Shown here: positions 46,645 to 54,190 of the stretch, in pieces
Layout: each line of letters opens with the position of its first letter
Position numbering within the stretch: the first letter of the stretch is position 1
Virus record (IMG/VR): IMGVR_UViG_3300010370_000050
Coordinates: 1 to 54,190 of that record
Source of the DNA: a virus
Length of the DNA stretch: 54,190 bases
Strand: one strand, 5' to 3'
The notes under the pieces: generated by a model
The model's input: only the letters and a program-made list of their open reading frames with translations
Database searches by the model: none
Told to the model about the DNA's origin: nothing
Made by a program: the position numbers and the translations under genes

Positions 46645-48611
46645 TCCTTCGCGTTGTTCCTCCTGCCCAGGTTGATGTCCAAGCTGAGACACCGTATCCA
46701 GAAAACCCATTAGTGATGGATGCCCTTGCTGGGCATATCAGTTCTGCGTGGTCTCGCGCAAAGAGTGCAAAGACTGAGATTCAGGAAAGGCTGCTTAGGT
46801 GTGAGCGTCAGCGCCGTGGCATCTACGAACCAGACAAGTTGCGATTGATTCGCGAGTCTGGTGGCTCTGAGATCTACATGATGCTCACGGACGTGAAGTG
46901 CCGTGCAGCAGAGTCATGGATCAAGGACGTGTTGTTTACCGCGGGTGAAAGGCCATTTGACCTTGAGCCTTCTGAGGATCCAGTTCTCCCTCCGGAGGTG
47001 AAGCTTGGAATCATTGACCTGGTTAAGACGGAGGCTGAGGAGTTTCTACGTCAAGGGGCGGAGATTCATCCGGAAGTCTTTCGTACGCGGATGGAAGAGG
47101 TTCACGACCAAATCCGCCTCAAGCTAAAAGAGGAAGCCCGGGACGCTGCAAGGCGCATGGGTGACTTAATTGAGGATCAGCTCCACGAAGGCAACTGGCC
47201 CAAGACCCTCAAAGAATTCATCAGCGACTACACAACGTACCCAACAGCAATCGCGATTGGACCTACGGTCCGTAGAAAGAAATCGCTTAAGTGGGGTGAG
47301 AACTACCTGCCAGTGATCTCTTCTGAGTTCACCCGGGAAGTGGAGCGTTGTTCGCCTTACGATTTTTACCCTGCTCCCAACGCATCCAATGTGGATGACG
47401 GGGACATGATCGTGATGCACAGACTCTCCAGGGCAAAGCTTGAAAGCTTCCTTGGGGTGCCTGGTTGGAACGCAGACAACATCAGGACTGTCCTTGAGCG
47501 CTATCGCAATGGCTACAAGGTCATCCAACAAGGCGAGACTGAGCGCAATGACATGGAGGGTAAGCCTCATGCATCGCTCAGCTCAGACAACGAACTAGAG
47601 ACGATTCGCTTCTGGGGATCCGTACAGGGCTTCAAGCTCCTCCAGTGGGGCATGAAAGATCTCGAGGCTCATCGCGAGTATGAGATCGAGGCCTGGATGG
47701 TTGGCGCTTATGTGGTCAAGGCCGTCATGAACCCTGATCCCTTAGGTCGTCGCCCGATTCATATCGCGTCTTGGGAAGAGATCCCTGGATCCATTTGGGG
47801 CTTGGCACTTGCCGAGCAGATGCGTGATGTTCAGGACCTCTGTAACGGCGCAGCTCGAGCGATTGCCAACAACATGGGCATCGCTTCAGGACCTCAGGTA
47901 GAAGTCCAGATCGATCGCTTAGCAGATGGTGAAGATGTAACCCAGCTCTTCCCATGGAGAGTTTGGCAGACCACGACAGACAGAACCGGTGGCGGTCAAC
48001 CTGCTATCAGGTTCTTCCAGCCGCAGATGAATGTGGACGCGCTTCTTACCGTCTACATGCAGTTCTCCCGTCAGGCCGATGAAGTCACCGGCATCCCTGC
48101 TTATCTGTACTCAGGGACCACAGGTTCTGGCGCAGGACGGACCGCTTCAGGTCTTTCCATGCTGATGGACAACGCTGCTAAGGGAATCAAGCAAGCGATC
48201 TCTCAGATTGACACGATGGTCGCTGGAGTGGTCTCCAGGTTCTACATCCACAACATGATGTTCCACCCTGACCCTTACGTGAAGGGCGACTTCAAGATTG
48301 TTGCTAAGGGTGCAATGGGTCTGATTCAACGTGAGCAGCTCGCCATCCGCAGGAATGAATTCCTGGCAGCTACCGCGAACCCAGTGGATCTGCAGATTCT
48401 CGGACCAGAAGGTCGGGCTTATCTGCTCAGAGAAAACGCCAAGTCGCTTCAGATGGACACCGACAAGCTGGTCCCGTCTATCGAAATGCTCAAGTACAAG
48501 CAGGAACAGCAAGCGCAACAAGCGCAACAAATGCAACAGCTTCCTGCCCCTCAAACAACAGACCCTGCCGGTAATCCAGCCGGTGGGATGAACCTCGTAG
48601 GAGCCGCGTAA
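46641..48611 (+). CDS. Portal (head-tail connector) protein
   Basis: This 656-residue protein has the podovirus portal pattern: RRGIYEPDKLRLIRESGGSE, IYMMLTDVKCRAAESWIKDV, a long helix (EEARDAARRMGDLIEDQLHE), ERCSPYDFYPAPNAS, EEIPGSIWGLALAEQMRDVQ, YLYSGTTGSGAGRTASGL and a Gln-rich C-terminus (QEQQAQQAQQMQQLP). ATG 46641 is chosen because it overlaps the terminase stop (ATGA). It forms the dodecameric ring through which DNA passes. Confidence 0.9.
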   Translation: MILRVVPPAQVDVQAETPYPENPLVMDALAGHISSAWSRAKSAKTEIQERLLRCERQRRGIYEPDKLRLIRESGGSEIYMMLTDVKCRAAESWIKDVLFTAGERPFDLEPSEDPVLPPEVKLGIIDLVKTEAEEFLRQGAEIHPEVFRTRMEEVHDQIRLKLKEEARDAARRMGDLIEDQLHEGNWPKTLKEFISDYTTYPTAIAIGPTVRRKKSLKWGENYLPVISSEFTREVERCSPYDFYPAPNASNVDDGDMIVMHRLSRAKLESFLGVPGWNADNIRTVLERYRNGYKVIQQGETERNDMEGKPHASLSSDNELETIRFWGSVQGFKLLQWGMKDLEAHREYEIEAWMVGAYVVKAVMNPDPLGRRPIHIASWEEIPGSIWGLALAEQMRDVQDLCNGAARAIANNMGIASGPQVEVQIDRLADGEDVTQLFPWRVWQTTTDRTGGGQPAIRFFQPQMNVDALLTVYMQFSRQADEVTGIPAYLYSGTTGSGAGRTASGLSMLMDNAAKGIKQAISQIDTMVAGVVSRFYIHNMMFHPDPYVKGDFKIVAKGAMGLIQREQLAIRRNEFLAATANPVDLQILGPEGRAYLLRENAKSLQMDTDKLVPSIEMLKYKQEQQAQQAQQMQQLPAPQTTDPAGNPAGGMNLVGAA

Positions 48612-48781
48612 TGAAAGCCAAGATGATGAAGCGTCCCATGAAAGGCACTGTTCCAATGGGTTACGCCAAAGGTGGCAAGGTGTTCAAGCCTTGTGCCGAC
48701 TGCCCTACCCCTGCTGCTTGCGCAAAAGGCGGCATGTGTAAGGCCAAAGGAATGAAGAAAGGCGGCATGGTCAAGAAGTGA
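48611..48781 (+). CDS. Small Lys/Gly-rich Cys-containing protein
   Basis: This 56-residue protein starts at ATG 48611, overlapping the portal stop (TAATG). It contains PMKGTVPMGYAKGGKVFKPC, then CPTPAACAKGGMCKAKGM and a GGMVKK end. Tiny KGG-rich basic proteins in this spot, right after the portal, are usual in podovirus-like phages and may be virion cement or decoration. The four Cys residues could bind metal. Coupled to the next gene (GTGA). Confidence 0.75.
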   Translation: MKAKMMKRPMKGTVPMGYAKGGKVFKPCADCPTPAACAKGGMCKAKGMKKGGMVKK

Positions 48782-49002
48782 GACGACCGCCGCAAAAAGT
48801 AATTTCCGCCCTTGCTTCATTGCAGGGCAACCCCAGTTTCGAGACGCTCCGTGAATGGATCGTTGAGGAACGAGAAGACCTCGTGCAGTCCTTAACCAAC
48901 ACGAAAGAGGAAACCCTCCTTCGCTGGTCTCAAGGACAGAAACAGGCTCTCGATCACCTCTACGACTACATGACCGAGGCGTCCAAATTGGCGTCCCGCT
49001 AA
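48778..49002 (+). CDS. Hypothetical protein next to portal
   Basis: This 74-residue protein starts at GTG 48778 overlapping the previous stop. It begins MRRPPQKVISALASLQGNPS and has FETLREWIVEEREDLVQSL, a helical pattern common in phages between portal and scaffold genes. No assigned function; a head-assembly role is inferred from place. Confidence 0.7.
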   Translation: MRRPPQKVISALASLQGNPSFETLREWIVEEREDLVQSLTNTKEETLLRWSQGQKQALDHLYDYMTEASKLASR

Positions 49003-49092
49003 GGGACTTTATTAACCCGAACACCGTCATGAGACACGGACGAACACCTTAATGGCTCGTCCCTGTTGGATTGCGGCTCGTGGAGATCATTG

Positions 49093-49965
49093 ATGTCTTT
49101 ACCTCGTGCAGTAGAAGAGCAAGGCCGTAAGGCCGATGAGGCTTGGCAACAGGCCTATAACCCGCAGCAAACCCCGCCTCCGGCACCTACCCCACCAGAG
49201 CCTGTCGGCTCTCAGGAACCTCCTCCCGCTCCTCCGGAAAACGCTGAGCAGGATTCCTGGGAAAACCGCTACAAGATTCTCAGTGGCAAGTACAACGCTG
49301 AGGTTCCACGTCTCGCCTCCGAGAACCGTGATCTCAAGTCACAGCTTCGCCTGTTGGAAGACAGGATGAAGAAGCTTGAGTCTGGTGCTCCAGCAGAGCG
49401 CTACGTGAAGCCAGAGGAAGTGGAAGAGTACGGCGAGAACTTGGTGGATCTGATCCGCCGCGCCGCAAGAGAGGAAGTCGCAGCTAAGCAGTCAGAGATC
49501 GAAGCCCTTAAGGCTAAGGTTGATGGCTTCGAAGGCAAGGTGACCGCCAATGTCGAAGTGGACTTCTACAGTCGCCTCAGCGACAAAGTCTCAGACTGGC
49601 GAGTGATCAACGACGACCCAAGATTCCACACCTGGTTGAACGACTTTGACGACTACGGCAACCGCCGACAGGACATGCTGTCGATGGCCGAGTCAGAAAA
49701 GAACGCGGAAAAGGTTGCGAAGTTCTTCGACGCATTCAAGAAAAGCATCACCTCACAGGCCGCAGCCGCTAATTCAAGTCTGGAGCAACAAGTCGCTCCG
49801 GATGTCAATCGCGCTGTCGCACCGCCGAAAGGCAAGCGTCTTTGGACTAGAGCTGAGATCACTGAGTTCTACAACCAGATGCGCAGAGGTGCGATTAAAG
49901 CGAGTGACGCGGTTGCATTGGAAGCAGATATCCAAGCAGCAATCGTCGAAGGTCGCATCAGATGA
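49093..49965 (+). CDS. Scaffolding protein
   Basis: This 290-residue acidic protein has a Pro-rich N-terminal part (QTPPPAPTPPEPVGSQEPPP), a coiled coil (NRDLKSQLRLLEDRMKKLES), DFYSRLSDKVSDWRVINDDP, and a basic C-terminal helix region (RAEITEFYNQMRRGAIKASD). It sits between portal and major capsid, the usual place of podovirus scaffolds, and the coiled-coil composition fits. ATG 49093 is preferred over a start at 49066 because GGAGA precedes it. Confidence 0.82.
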   Translation: MSLPRAVEEQGRKADEAWQQAYNPQQTPPPAPTPPEPVGSQEPPPAPPENAEQDSWENRYKILSGKYNAEVPRLASENRDLKSQLRLLEDRMKKLESGAPAERYVKPEEVEEYGENLVDLIRRAAREEVAAKQSEIEALKAKVDGFEGKVTANVEVDFYSRLSDKVSDWRVINDDPRFHTWLNDFDDYGNRRQDMLSMAESEKNAEKVAKFFDAFKKSITSQAAAANSSLEQQVAPDVNRAVAPPKGKRLWTRAEITEFYNQMRRGAIKASDAVALEADIQAAIVEGRIR

Positions 49966-50001
49966 TGCCCCGGCGAGAGCTGCATATGAAAGGAAACTGA
50001 A

Positions 50002-50943
50002 ATGTCTCTCGCAATTGCAGCATCCCCAGCTCTAGTAGGAAGCTACCCCGACTTCTCCTCTGGCGGAGCCGGTGGTAAGTTCATCCCCGAGGTTTGGTCT
50101 GGCAAGCTCCAGGTCAAGTTCTATGCCGCCACCGTTCTTGGTGAGATCACCAACAACGACTGGGAAGGCGAGATCAAAGACCAGGGCGACAAGGTCTATA
50201 TCCGCTCGGTTCCCACCGTTACGGTCCGGAACTACGAGAAGGGTCAGTCTCTGACCAACGAAGTGCCCACCAGCACTCCGCTCGAGCTCTTGATCGACAA
50301 GGGCAAGTACTTCTCGGTGGTTCTCGATGACGTTGACGCGATCCAGTCTGACATCAAGCAGATGGATCTCTTCAGCCAGGACGCCGCTGAGCAGGTGAAG
50401 ATCGCCACTGACACCGACGTTCTCGCCGGTATCGTTGGCGCAGCAGCAGCCGCTAACCGTGGTGCAACCGCTGGTGCAATCACCGCCGGTATCAACCTCG
50501 GCACGACGGCAACTCCTGTGTCGATCACCAAGACCAACATCCTCGATCTGATCGTGGACGCAGGTCTCGTACTTGACGAGCAGAACGTTCCTGAGTCTGG
50601 TCGTTGGATGGTGATCCCCGCTTGGGCTGCAGCTCACCTCAAGAAGTCGGACCTCAAAGATGCATCCATCACTGGCGACGGTGCTTCCGTTCTCCGTAAT
50701 GGCCGCGTCGGTCAGATCGACCGTTTCACCCTGTACGTCTCGAACCTGCTTCCGGTCGCTTCGGGCAAGTTCACGATGTACGCTGGTACCCGTGATGCGT
50801 TGACTTTCGCTTCGCAGATCACCAAGGTTGAAACGCTCCGTGCCCAGTCGACCTTTGGCGACATCATGCGTGGCCTGAACGTGTTCGGCTACAAGGTTGT
50901 CAAGCCCGAGGCCTTGGTGCAGATCGTCGGCACCCGCGGCTAA
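50002..50943 (+). CDS. Major capsid protein
   Basis: This 313-residue protein starts behind AAAGGAAAC. Its pattern (FIPEVWSGKLQVKFYAATVL, TNNDWEGEIKDQGDKVYIRS, VLDDVDAIQSDIKQMDLFSQ, DAAEQVKIATDTDVLAGIVG and a C-terminal TFGDIMRGLNVFGYKVVKP) is that of HK97-fold capsid proteins of short-tailed phages. Length, position after the scaffold, strong ribosome site and a terminator right after it are as expected for the most abundant virion protein. Confidence 0.92.
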   Translation: MSLAIAASPALVGSYPDFSSGGAGGKFIPEVWSGKLQVKFYAATVLGEITNNDWEGEIKDQGDKVYIRSVPTVTVRNYEKGQSLTNEVPTSTPLELLIDKGKYFSVVLDDVDAIQSDIKQMDLFSQDAAEQVKIATDTDVLAGIVGAAAAANRGATAGAITAGINLGTTATPVSITKTNILDLIVDAGLVLDEQNVPESGRWMVIPAWAAAHLKKSDLKDASITGDGASVLRNGRVGQIDRFTLYVSNLLPVASGKFTMYAGTRDALTFASQITKVETLRAQSTFGDIMRGLNVFGYKVVKPEALVQIVGTRG

Positions 50944-50951
50944 TGAAGATG

Positions 50952-50977
50952 GGGTGGGCTTCGGCTCACCCTGTTTC
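50952..50977 (+). terminator. Terminator after major capsid gene
   Basis: GGGTGGGC and GCTCACCC form an 8-bp stem (one G-U pair) around TTCG, followed by TGTTTCT. The imperfect T-run suggests partial termination, raising capsid mRNA over downstream genes. Confidence 0.75.
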
Positions 50978-50979
50978 TC

Positions 50980-51369
50980 ATGCAGCGCACAAGACTCCTT
51001 ATCAACCGCAAGACCGGGTTCGAGTACGCGTGGAATGCCACGCTTGCCCAGGATCCGGACTTCGAACCCTACGAGCCTGAACATGCCCAAAGCGTCATCG
51101 ATCAAGCGGGAGGGCGGGAAGCTCCAGTACAGGGGACACGAGTTCCCGGGCTTCAACAAGCCGATCAAAGCCCCGGAGGGCTCGACCAAAAAGAAGATAG
51201 TCCTCGCGAAGAAGGGGGACGAGGTGAAGTTGGTGAGCTTCGGACATCGTGGCTACGAAGACTTCACGCAGCACAAGGACCCAAAAAGACGCGCAAATTA
51301 TCTGGCGCGGTCAGCGGGTATCAAAGACAAGTCCGGGAATCCGACGAAGGACGACGTGTTCTCGCCTAA
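50980..51369 (+). CDS. Small gene with long overlapping frame (N-terminal part credible)
   Basis: ATG 50980 opens a 129-codon frame. The first 40 residues (MQRTRLLINRKTGFEYAWNA, TLAQDPDFEPYEPE) look like a small phage protein often found after the capsid gene. The rest lies in the shadow of the gene at 51083-51397 and reads like non-coding translation. It lacks a good Shine-Dalgarno sequence. Either the old stop codon was lost, or the frame ends earlier through a sequence change, or the two frames are joined by frameshift. Confidence 0.45.
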   Translation: MQRTRLLINRKTGFEYAWNATLAQDPDFEPYEPEHAQSVIDQAGGREAPVQGTRVPGLQQADQSPGGLDQKEDSPREEGGRGEVGELRTSWLRRLHAAQGPKKTRKLSGAVSGYQRQVRESDEGRRVLA

Positions 51370-51397
51370 TCACTGGGCTCGCAAAACTCTCTGGTGA
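51083..51397 (+). CDS. Hypothetical small basic protein after capsid
   Basis: This 104-residue protein begins MPKASSIKREGGKLQYRGHE and has FPGFNKPIKAPEGSTKKKIV, VSFGHRGYEDFTQHKDPKRR, YLARSAGIKDKSGN and FSPNHWARKTLW. I recognise the C-terminal pattern (YxARxxGIKxKxGxxTKxDxxSPNYWARxVLW) from podovirus genomes, where it follows the capsid gene. Function unknown. ATG 51083 has no ribosome site, so it is probably coupled to the overlapping upstream frame. Confidence 0.72.
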   Translation: MPKASSIKREGGKLQYRGHEFPGFNKPIKAPEGSTKKKIVLAKKGDEVKLVSFGHRGYEDFTQHKDPKRRANYLARSAGIKDKSGNPTKDDVFSPNHWARKTLW

Positions 51398-51400
51398 CCT

Positions 51401-52078
51401 ATGCCTGTAGCTGTCTCGACCATCCTCACCCAAGCTGGTGACATCCTGCAAGACGCAGGAAACGTCCGCTGGACGTCCGCTGAGCTTGTCCGGTACCTGA
51501 ATGCCGGTCGTCGTGAGATCGCGCAGCTACGCCCCGATATCTACGCTACGCACCAGCATGTCACCCTAGTTGCTGGAGCCAAGCAAACAATCCCTGCAAG
51601 TGGGCACAAGTTCATCGACGCAATCAGCAACATCGATGCGGCAACCAATACCAACAAGAACGCAGTAAGACTCATTGAGCGCGAAGTGCTGGATGCTCAA
51701 GCCCCTGGTTGGCACACTGAGACAGCCACCTCGAACATCGAGCACTTCATGTTTGACGAGCGGTACCCCAAGATTTATTACGTCTACCCACCTGCAATCG
51801 CTGGATCCAAGCTCGAGATCATCTACTCGCAGATCCCTTCGGATGTCGCAGCAGGGGATAACCTGACAGACGAAGAGCTCTACAGCTCTGCCCTAGTGGA
51901 CTACCTCTGCTATCGAGCCTTCTCCAAGGATGCTGAGGTGGCTCTGAATCTCCAACGAGCACAGGCTCACTACCTCGCATTCGCGAATTCGTTGGGCGTT
52001 GATGTGAAGAACGTCATGAAGTTCAGCCCGAATCTAGCCAATCAAGGCGGCAACGTACCTCGTACTGCCGCGGTTTAA
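51401..52078 (+). CDS. Head-tail adaptor protein (DUF6682-like)
   Basis: This 225-residue protein begins MPVAVSTILTQAGDILQDAG, then RWTSAELVRYLNAGRREIAQ, and has YYVYPPAIAGSKLEIIYSQI and LTDEELYSSALVDYLCYRAF. I recognise this as the DUF6682-type head-completion/adaptor protein of N4- or Bcep22-like podoviruses. It should dock under the portal. Two more adaptor genes follow. Confidence 0.8.
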   Translation: MPVAVSTILTQAGDILQDAGNVRWTSAELVRYLNAGRREIAQLRPDIYATHQHVTLVAGAKQTIPASGHKFIDAISNIDAATNTNKNAVRLIEREVLDAQAPGWHTETATSNIEHFMFDERYPKIYYVYPPAIAGSKLEIIYSQIPSDVAAGDNLTDEELYSSALVDYLCYRAFSKDAEVALNLQRAQAHYLAFANSLGVDVKNVMKFSPNLANQGGNVPRTAAV

Positions 52079-52081
52079 GCC

Positions 52082-52711
52082 ATGAACTACTCAGATCTCG
52101 TATCCGACATCATGCCGGAGGTCCTCGGCTGTCCGAGCGTCACGATCAAAAGAGCTGTGCGTGATTCGGTCATCGAGTTCTTCGAGCGTTCCATGGCCTA
52201 CAAGGTCGAGAACGACCCAGCAAAACTTCCCAAGAACGTTCAAGAGATCGACCTTGAACTTCCCACCAAGACCCGTCTTGTCAAAGTACTGACGGTTCGA
52301 TACGGCGGGGCTGAACTGCAGCCCGTGACCCGCGAGGACATGGACCGCCTGGGGTATGACTGGCCAACGCTGACCGGAACTCCTCAGGGCTACACCTTCG
52401 CTACGCCCACTTCAATCCGCTTAGTCCCATTCCCCTCTGATTCGACCGCTACGAAGGCCTACGTTCGCTTTGCAGTGGCTCCAACAAGGGTGAGTACCAG
52501 TCTGCCTGATGAGCTCGGTGAGCGGTACTACGAGGCGATCTGTGCTGGTGCCAAGTTCCGTCTAATGCGCATGCCAAAGATGGCGTGGACTGACGCAAAC
52601 CTGGCTGCATTCAACGGCTCCCAGTTTGAAAAAGGCATCAACAAGGCACGTCTTGATTCGGCTCACGACAACGTTCGAGCTGTGCGTCGTGTTGTCATGA
52701 GGAGAGTCTGA
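52082..52711 (+). CDS. Tail adaptor (tubular-A-like) protein
   Basis: This 209-residue protein begins MNYSDLVSDIMPEVLGCPSV and has AVRDSVIEFFERSMAYKVEN, DLELPTKTRLVKVLTVRYGG, and a C-terminal RYYEAICAGAKFRLMRMPKM. The pattern is that of podovirus head-tail adaptor (tail tubular A-type) proteins. It should connect the portal-adaptor ring to the nozzle at 9892. It starts 3 bases after the previous gene and ends at the start of the next. Confidence 0.8.
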   Translation: MNYSDLVSDIMPEVLGCPSVTIKRAVRDSVIEFFERSMAYKVENDPAKLPKNVQEIDLELPTKTRLVKVLTVRYGGAELQPVTREDMDRLGYDWPTLTGTPQGYTFATPTSIRLVPFPSDSTATKAYVRFAVAPTRVSTSLPDELGERYYEAICAGAKFRLMRMPKMAWTDANLAAFNGSQFEKGINKARLDSAHDNVRAVRRVVMRRV

Positions 52712-53034
52712 TGTCCGACAAGATCCTTTTGGTCCAGGGTGACACCAGACCAATCCTGACCTGCACGTTGACCGACGAGACCACTGGCCTTGCGATCAAC
52801 ATCACTGGGGCTACGGTCCTTCTGAAGTTTCGTGAGGCAGGTAGCACCACCGTCAAGTCCACGATCACTGGCGCTGTGACCAATGGCGCTACCGGGACTG
52901 TTGAGTTCACCTGGTCGAACACTGCACTAGATACAGCCGGGGAATTCGAAGGCGAAGTGGAGATCACGTTCGCTTCAGGTGGGATTCAAACCGTTTACGA
53001 CAAGCTCAAGTTCAAGGTGCGTGAGCAGTTCTGA
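52711..53034 (+). CDS. BppU-like N-terminal immunoglobulin-like protein
   Basis: This 107-residue, all-beta protein begins MSDKILLVQGDTRPILTCTL and has LKFREAGSTTVKSTITGAVT and WSNTALDTAGEFEGEVEITF. The pattern (QGDTxPxLxxTLxD...GxxxxFxW...GxYxxExEVTxxxG) matches the N-terminal domain of BppU-type baseplate/upper tail proteins. It overlaps its neighbours by one or a few bases. Confidence 0.8.
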   Translation: MSDKILLVQGDTRPILTCTLTDETTGLAINITGATVLLKFREAGSTTVKSTITGAVTNGATGTVEFTWSNTALDTAGEFEGEVEITFASGGIQTVYDKLKFKVREQF

Positions 53035-54122
53035 TGAGCAATTTGCGTCTGCTCACTTCGCTGATCAAGGCCAAGCTCGAGACCTCTAGTCAAAAGCCAG
53101 TTGCCGCAGTCAGTTATGTACTGGCCAGATTAGCCACTGAGCTTCGATCGATCGGCTTTAACCCGGTCATCTCAGATCAAGTCAACACGTCTGACCAGGT
53201 CTCGTTTGAGATCGTCAAGAACCTGTTTGACACGGTTATCGCCACCGAGAACCTCCAGCTCACAGACCTTCGTGAGAACCCAACCGATGTTCTGACGTTG
53301 GTTGAAGCGGTCCAGATCGTGATGGACTGGCTGCGGACCTTCGATGATGCGGTTATCGCTGATGACCTGGCCGCGAAGTCTGTCACCAAGAACATTGCAG
53401 ACGCAGTTTCAGCGATCGATCAGTTGGTGGATGTTTCCTTAGCGAAACTCCAACAGAACGCCGATGCAGCTTCGGTGGGCGATGTCATGGCATTCGCCCT
53501 CGAGAAACTGGTCACAGACGCCGCTACGGCCTCTGACGTGCTCAGCTATGTGATGAGCTATGTCAGGAACCTTCAGGACGCTGTAGCCCCATCTGATGCC
53601 CTTAGCGTCCAGTTTGTAAAGGCGCTTTCAGATTCGGTCTCGGTGGCCGACGAGCTCTCGACCTCTGCGGAACAGCTCATCGGGAAGGATGACACGCTTG
53701 GCGTCTCGGACTCCTTTGCCCTGGCGGTAATCAAGAACCTCACGGAGTCGATCGCGACCAGCGAGACGGTAGCCTGGGACTTCATGAAGGCGCTGTCGGA
53801 AACGATCGGCACCACAGAGACCCTTGCGTATGTCTTTACCAAGGAGCTGACAGAGACCGTCACCTCGGTAGAGACCTTCGCAGTAGACATCTACAAGTAC
53901 GTTGCAGGAGCTGATGACCTAACGGTCGCGGATGCTGCAGCGTTTGATTTCACAAAGCCAGTCACCGAGTCGATCGCTCTTGCTGATGCAAGCGTGTTTG
54001 ATTTTGTGAAGGGCTTGACCGAATCCCTCACGGCGGGGGACAGCGGTCTGTTGTTCGCAACGGACTACGCCGACATTTCGTACTTTGCAGAAGACTTTGT
54101 GGGTACCTCCCGCACGTTCTAG
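53034..54122 (+). CDS. Tail protein with about 18-residue repeats
   Basis: This 362-residue protein is Asp/Ser/Thr/Val-rich. Its last 170 residues have repeats of about 18 residues with the pattern KxLTESIxxxETxAxDF (KNLTESIATSETVAWDF, KALSETIGTTETLAYVF, KELTETVTSVETFAVDI, KPVTESIALADASVFDF). Earlier repeats are looser (DAVxxxDxLxxxVxKxL). It is probably a rod-like fibre or spike component. Neighbour of the BppU-like gene and of the next fibre gene. Confidence 0.72.
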   Translation: MSNLRLLTSLIKAKLETSSQKPVAAVSYVLARLATELRSIGFNPVISDQVNTSDQVSFEIVKNLFDTVIATENLQLTDLRENPTDVLTLVEAVQIVMDWLRTFDDAVIADDLAAKSVTKNIADAVSAIDQLVDVSLAKLQQNADAASVGDVMAFALEKLVTDAATASDVLSYVMSYVRNLQDAVAPSDALSVQFVKALSDSVSVADELSTSAEQLIGKDDTLGVSDSFALAVIKNLTESIATSETVAWDFMKALSETIGTTETLAYVFTKELTETVTSVETFAVDIYKYVAGADDLTVADAAAFDFTKPVTESIALADASVFDFVKGLTESLTAGDSGLLFATDYADISYFAEDFVGTSRTF

Positions 54123-54131
54123 GAGAATCAA

Positions 54132-54190
54132 ATGATCTCGGATCAAATCAAAGCAGTTGGCAAACTGGTTATCACCGTTACCGGTGAAGA
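54132..54190 (+). CDS. Start of a further tail/fibre gene (cut by window edge)
   Basis: ATG 54132, behind AGGAGAATCAA, opens a frame MISDQIKAVGKLVITVTGE that runs off the window. It follows the repeat tail gene by 9 bases. It may be the gene whose C-terminal part begins the window at base 1, but the frames do not join directly (2 bases left over), so sequence between the edges is missing. Confidence 0.55.
   Translation, partial: MISDQIKAVGKLVITVTGE

Noticed and set aside
50032-51189. Minus-strand open frame of 385 codons opposite the major capsid gene
   Set aside because: It is antisense to a strongly supported capsid gene with biased codon use, which leaves few stops on the other strand. 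No ribosome site, no recognisable domain, and low-complexity composition.
1-54190. tRNA genes
   Set aside because: No cloverleaf with a TTCRANYCY-type T-loop was seen in any gap. Gaps are short apart from 30994-31356 and 43921-44938.
1-54190. Insertion sequences or transposons
   Set aside because: No transposase motifs and no terminal inverted repeats flanking a gene were seen.

Overview
This window is almost all of the genome of a tailed double-stranded DNA phage, most likely a podovirus of a Gram-negative (probably proteobacterial) host. The short tail is inferred from an adaptor/nozzle/ejection-protein gene set with no tape-measure, sheath or tail-tube genes. The Gram-negative host is inferred from a complete four-part lysis cassette: holin, signal-anchor endolysin, and Rz nested with Rz1. 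A tyrosine integrase suggests a temperate or formerly temperate life style, but no CI- or Cro-type repressor is recognisable. No tRNA, rRNA, CRISPR array or insertion sequence was seen. The edges cut through the fibre region. Reading frames do not join directly across the two ends, so some sequence between base 54190 and base 1 is missing.

Layout. (1) 44.9-54.2 kb and 0-26.4 kb, plus strand, form one late unit: small and large terminase, portal, two small head genes, scaffold, major capsid, two small genes, two head-tail adaptors, a BppU-like protein and a repeat fibre protein. Across the missing edge come a fibre end, two large LamG-type fibres, the lysis cassette, the tail nozzle, a J-like tip/fibre of 1199 residues, a DUF4376 assembly protein, and three internal ejection proteins ending in a 2535-residue polyvalent protein. 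(2) 26.4-31.0 kb, minus strand: small genes, integrase, an excisionase-like protein, a MazG-like protein, SSB, a YqaJ exonuclease and an ERF annealing protein (recombination and early-left operon). (3) 30.99-31.36 kb: divergent control region. (4) 31.36-38.53 kb, plus strand: replication and nucleotide metabolism (YdaU-like initiator, primase zinc-finger protein, RecA-fold helicase, Ref-like nuclease, ThyX, RuvC-like resolvase) among many small overlapping genes, ending with a possible late regulator. (5) 38.5-43.9 kb, minus strand: accessory operon with an AlpA-like protein, an NrdR-type zinc ribbon, a DUF932 protein, a DpdA/TGT-like transglycosylase and a GP88/DUF7227-like protein, separated by repeated leader and hairpin modules. 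(6) 43.9-44.94 kb: about 1 kb without genes, holding repeats, a C-rich tract and the late promoter.

The most interesting signals are these. A shared operator of the form CAAG-N4-CTTG sits on the early-left promoter, in the early-right leader and on the late promoter. An intact 55-codon gene lies inside, but out of frame with, the linker of the 2535-residue protein. A recurrent leader element with a compensating hairpin precedes accessory genes. A DpdA-like DNA-modification candidate occurs without any 7-deazaguanine synthesis genes. Iteron-like repeats lie inside the initiator gene.

Functional calls rest on motif reading and memory of protein families, because no search was run. Structural, lysis, terminase, ThyX, SSB and integrase calls are firm. 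Small hypothetical proteins are described only.
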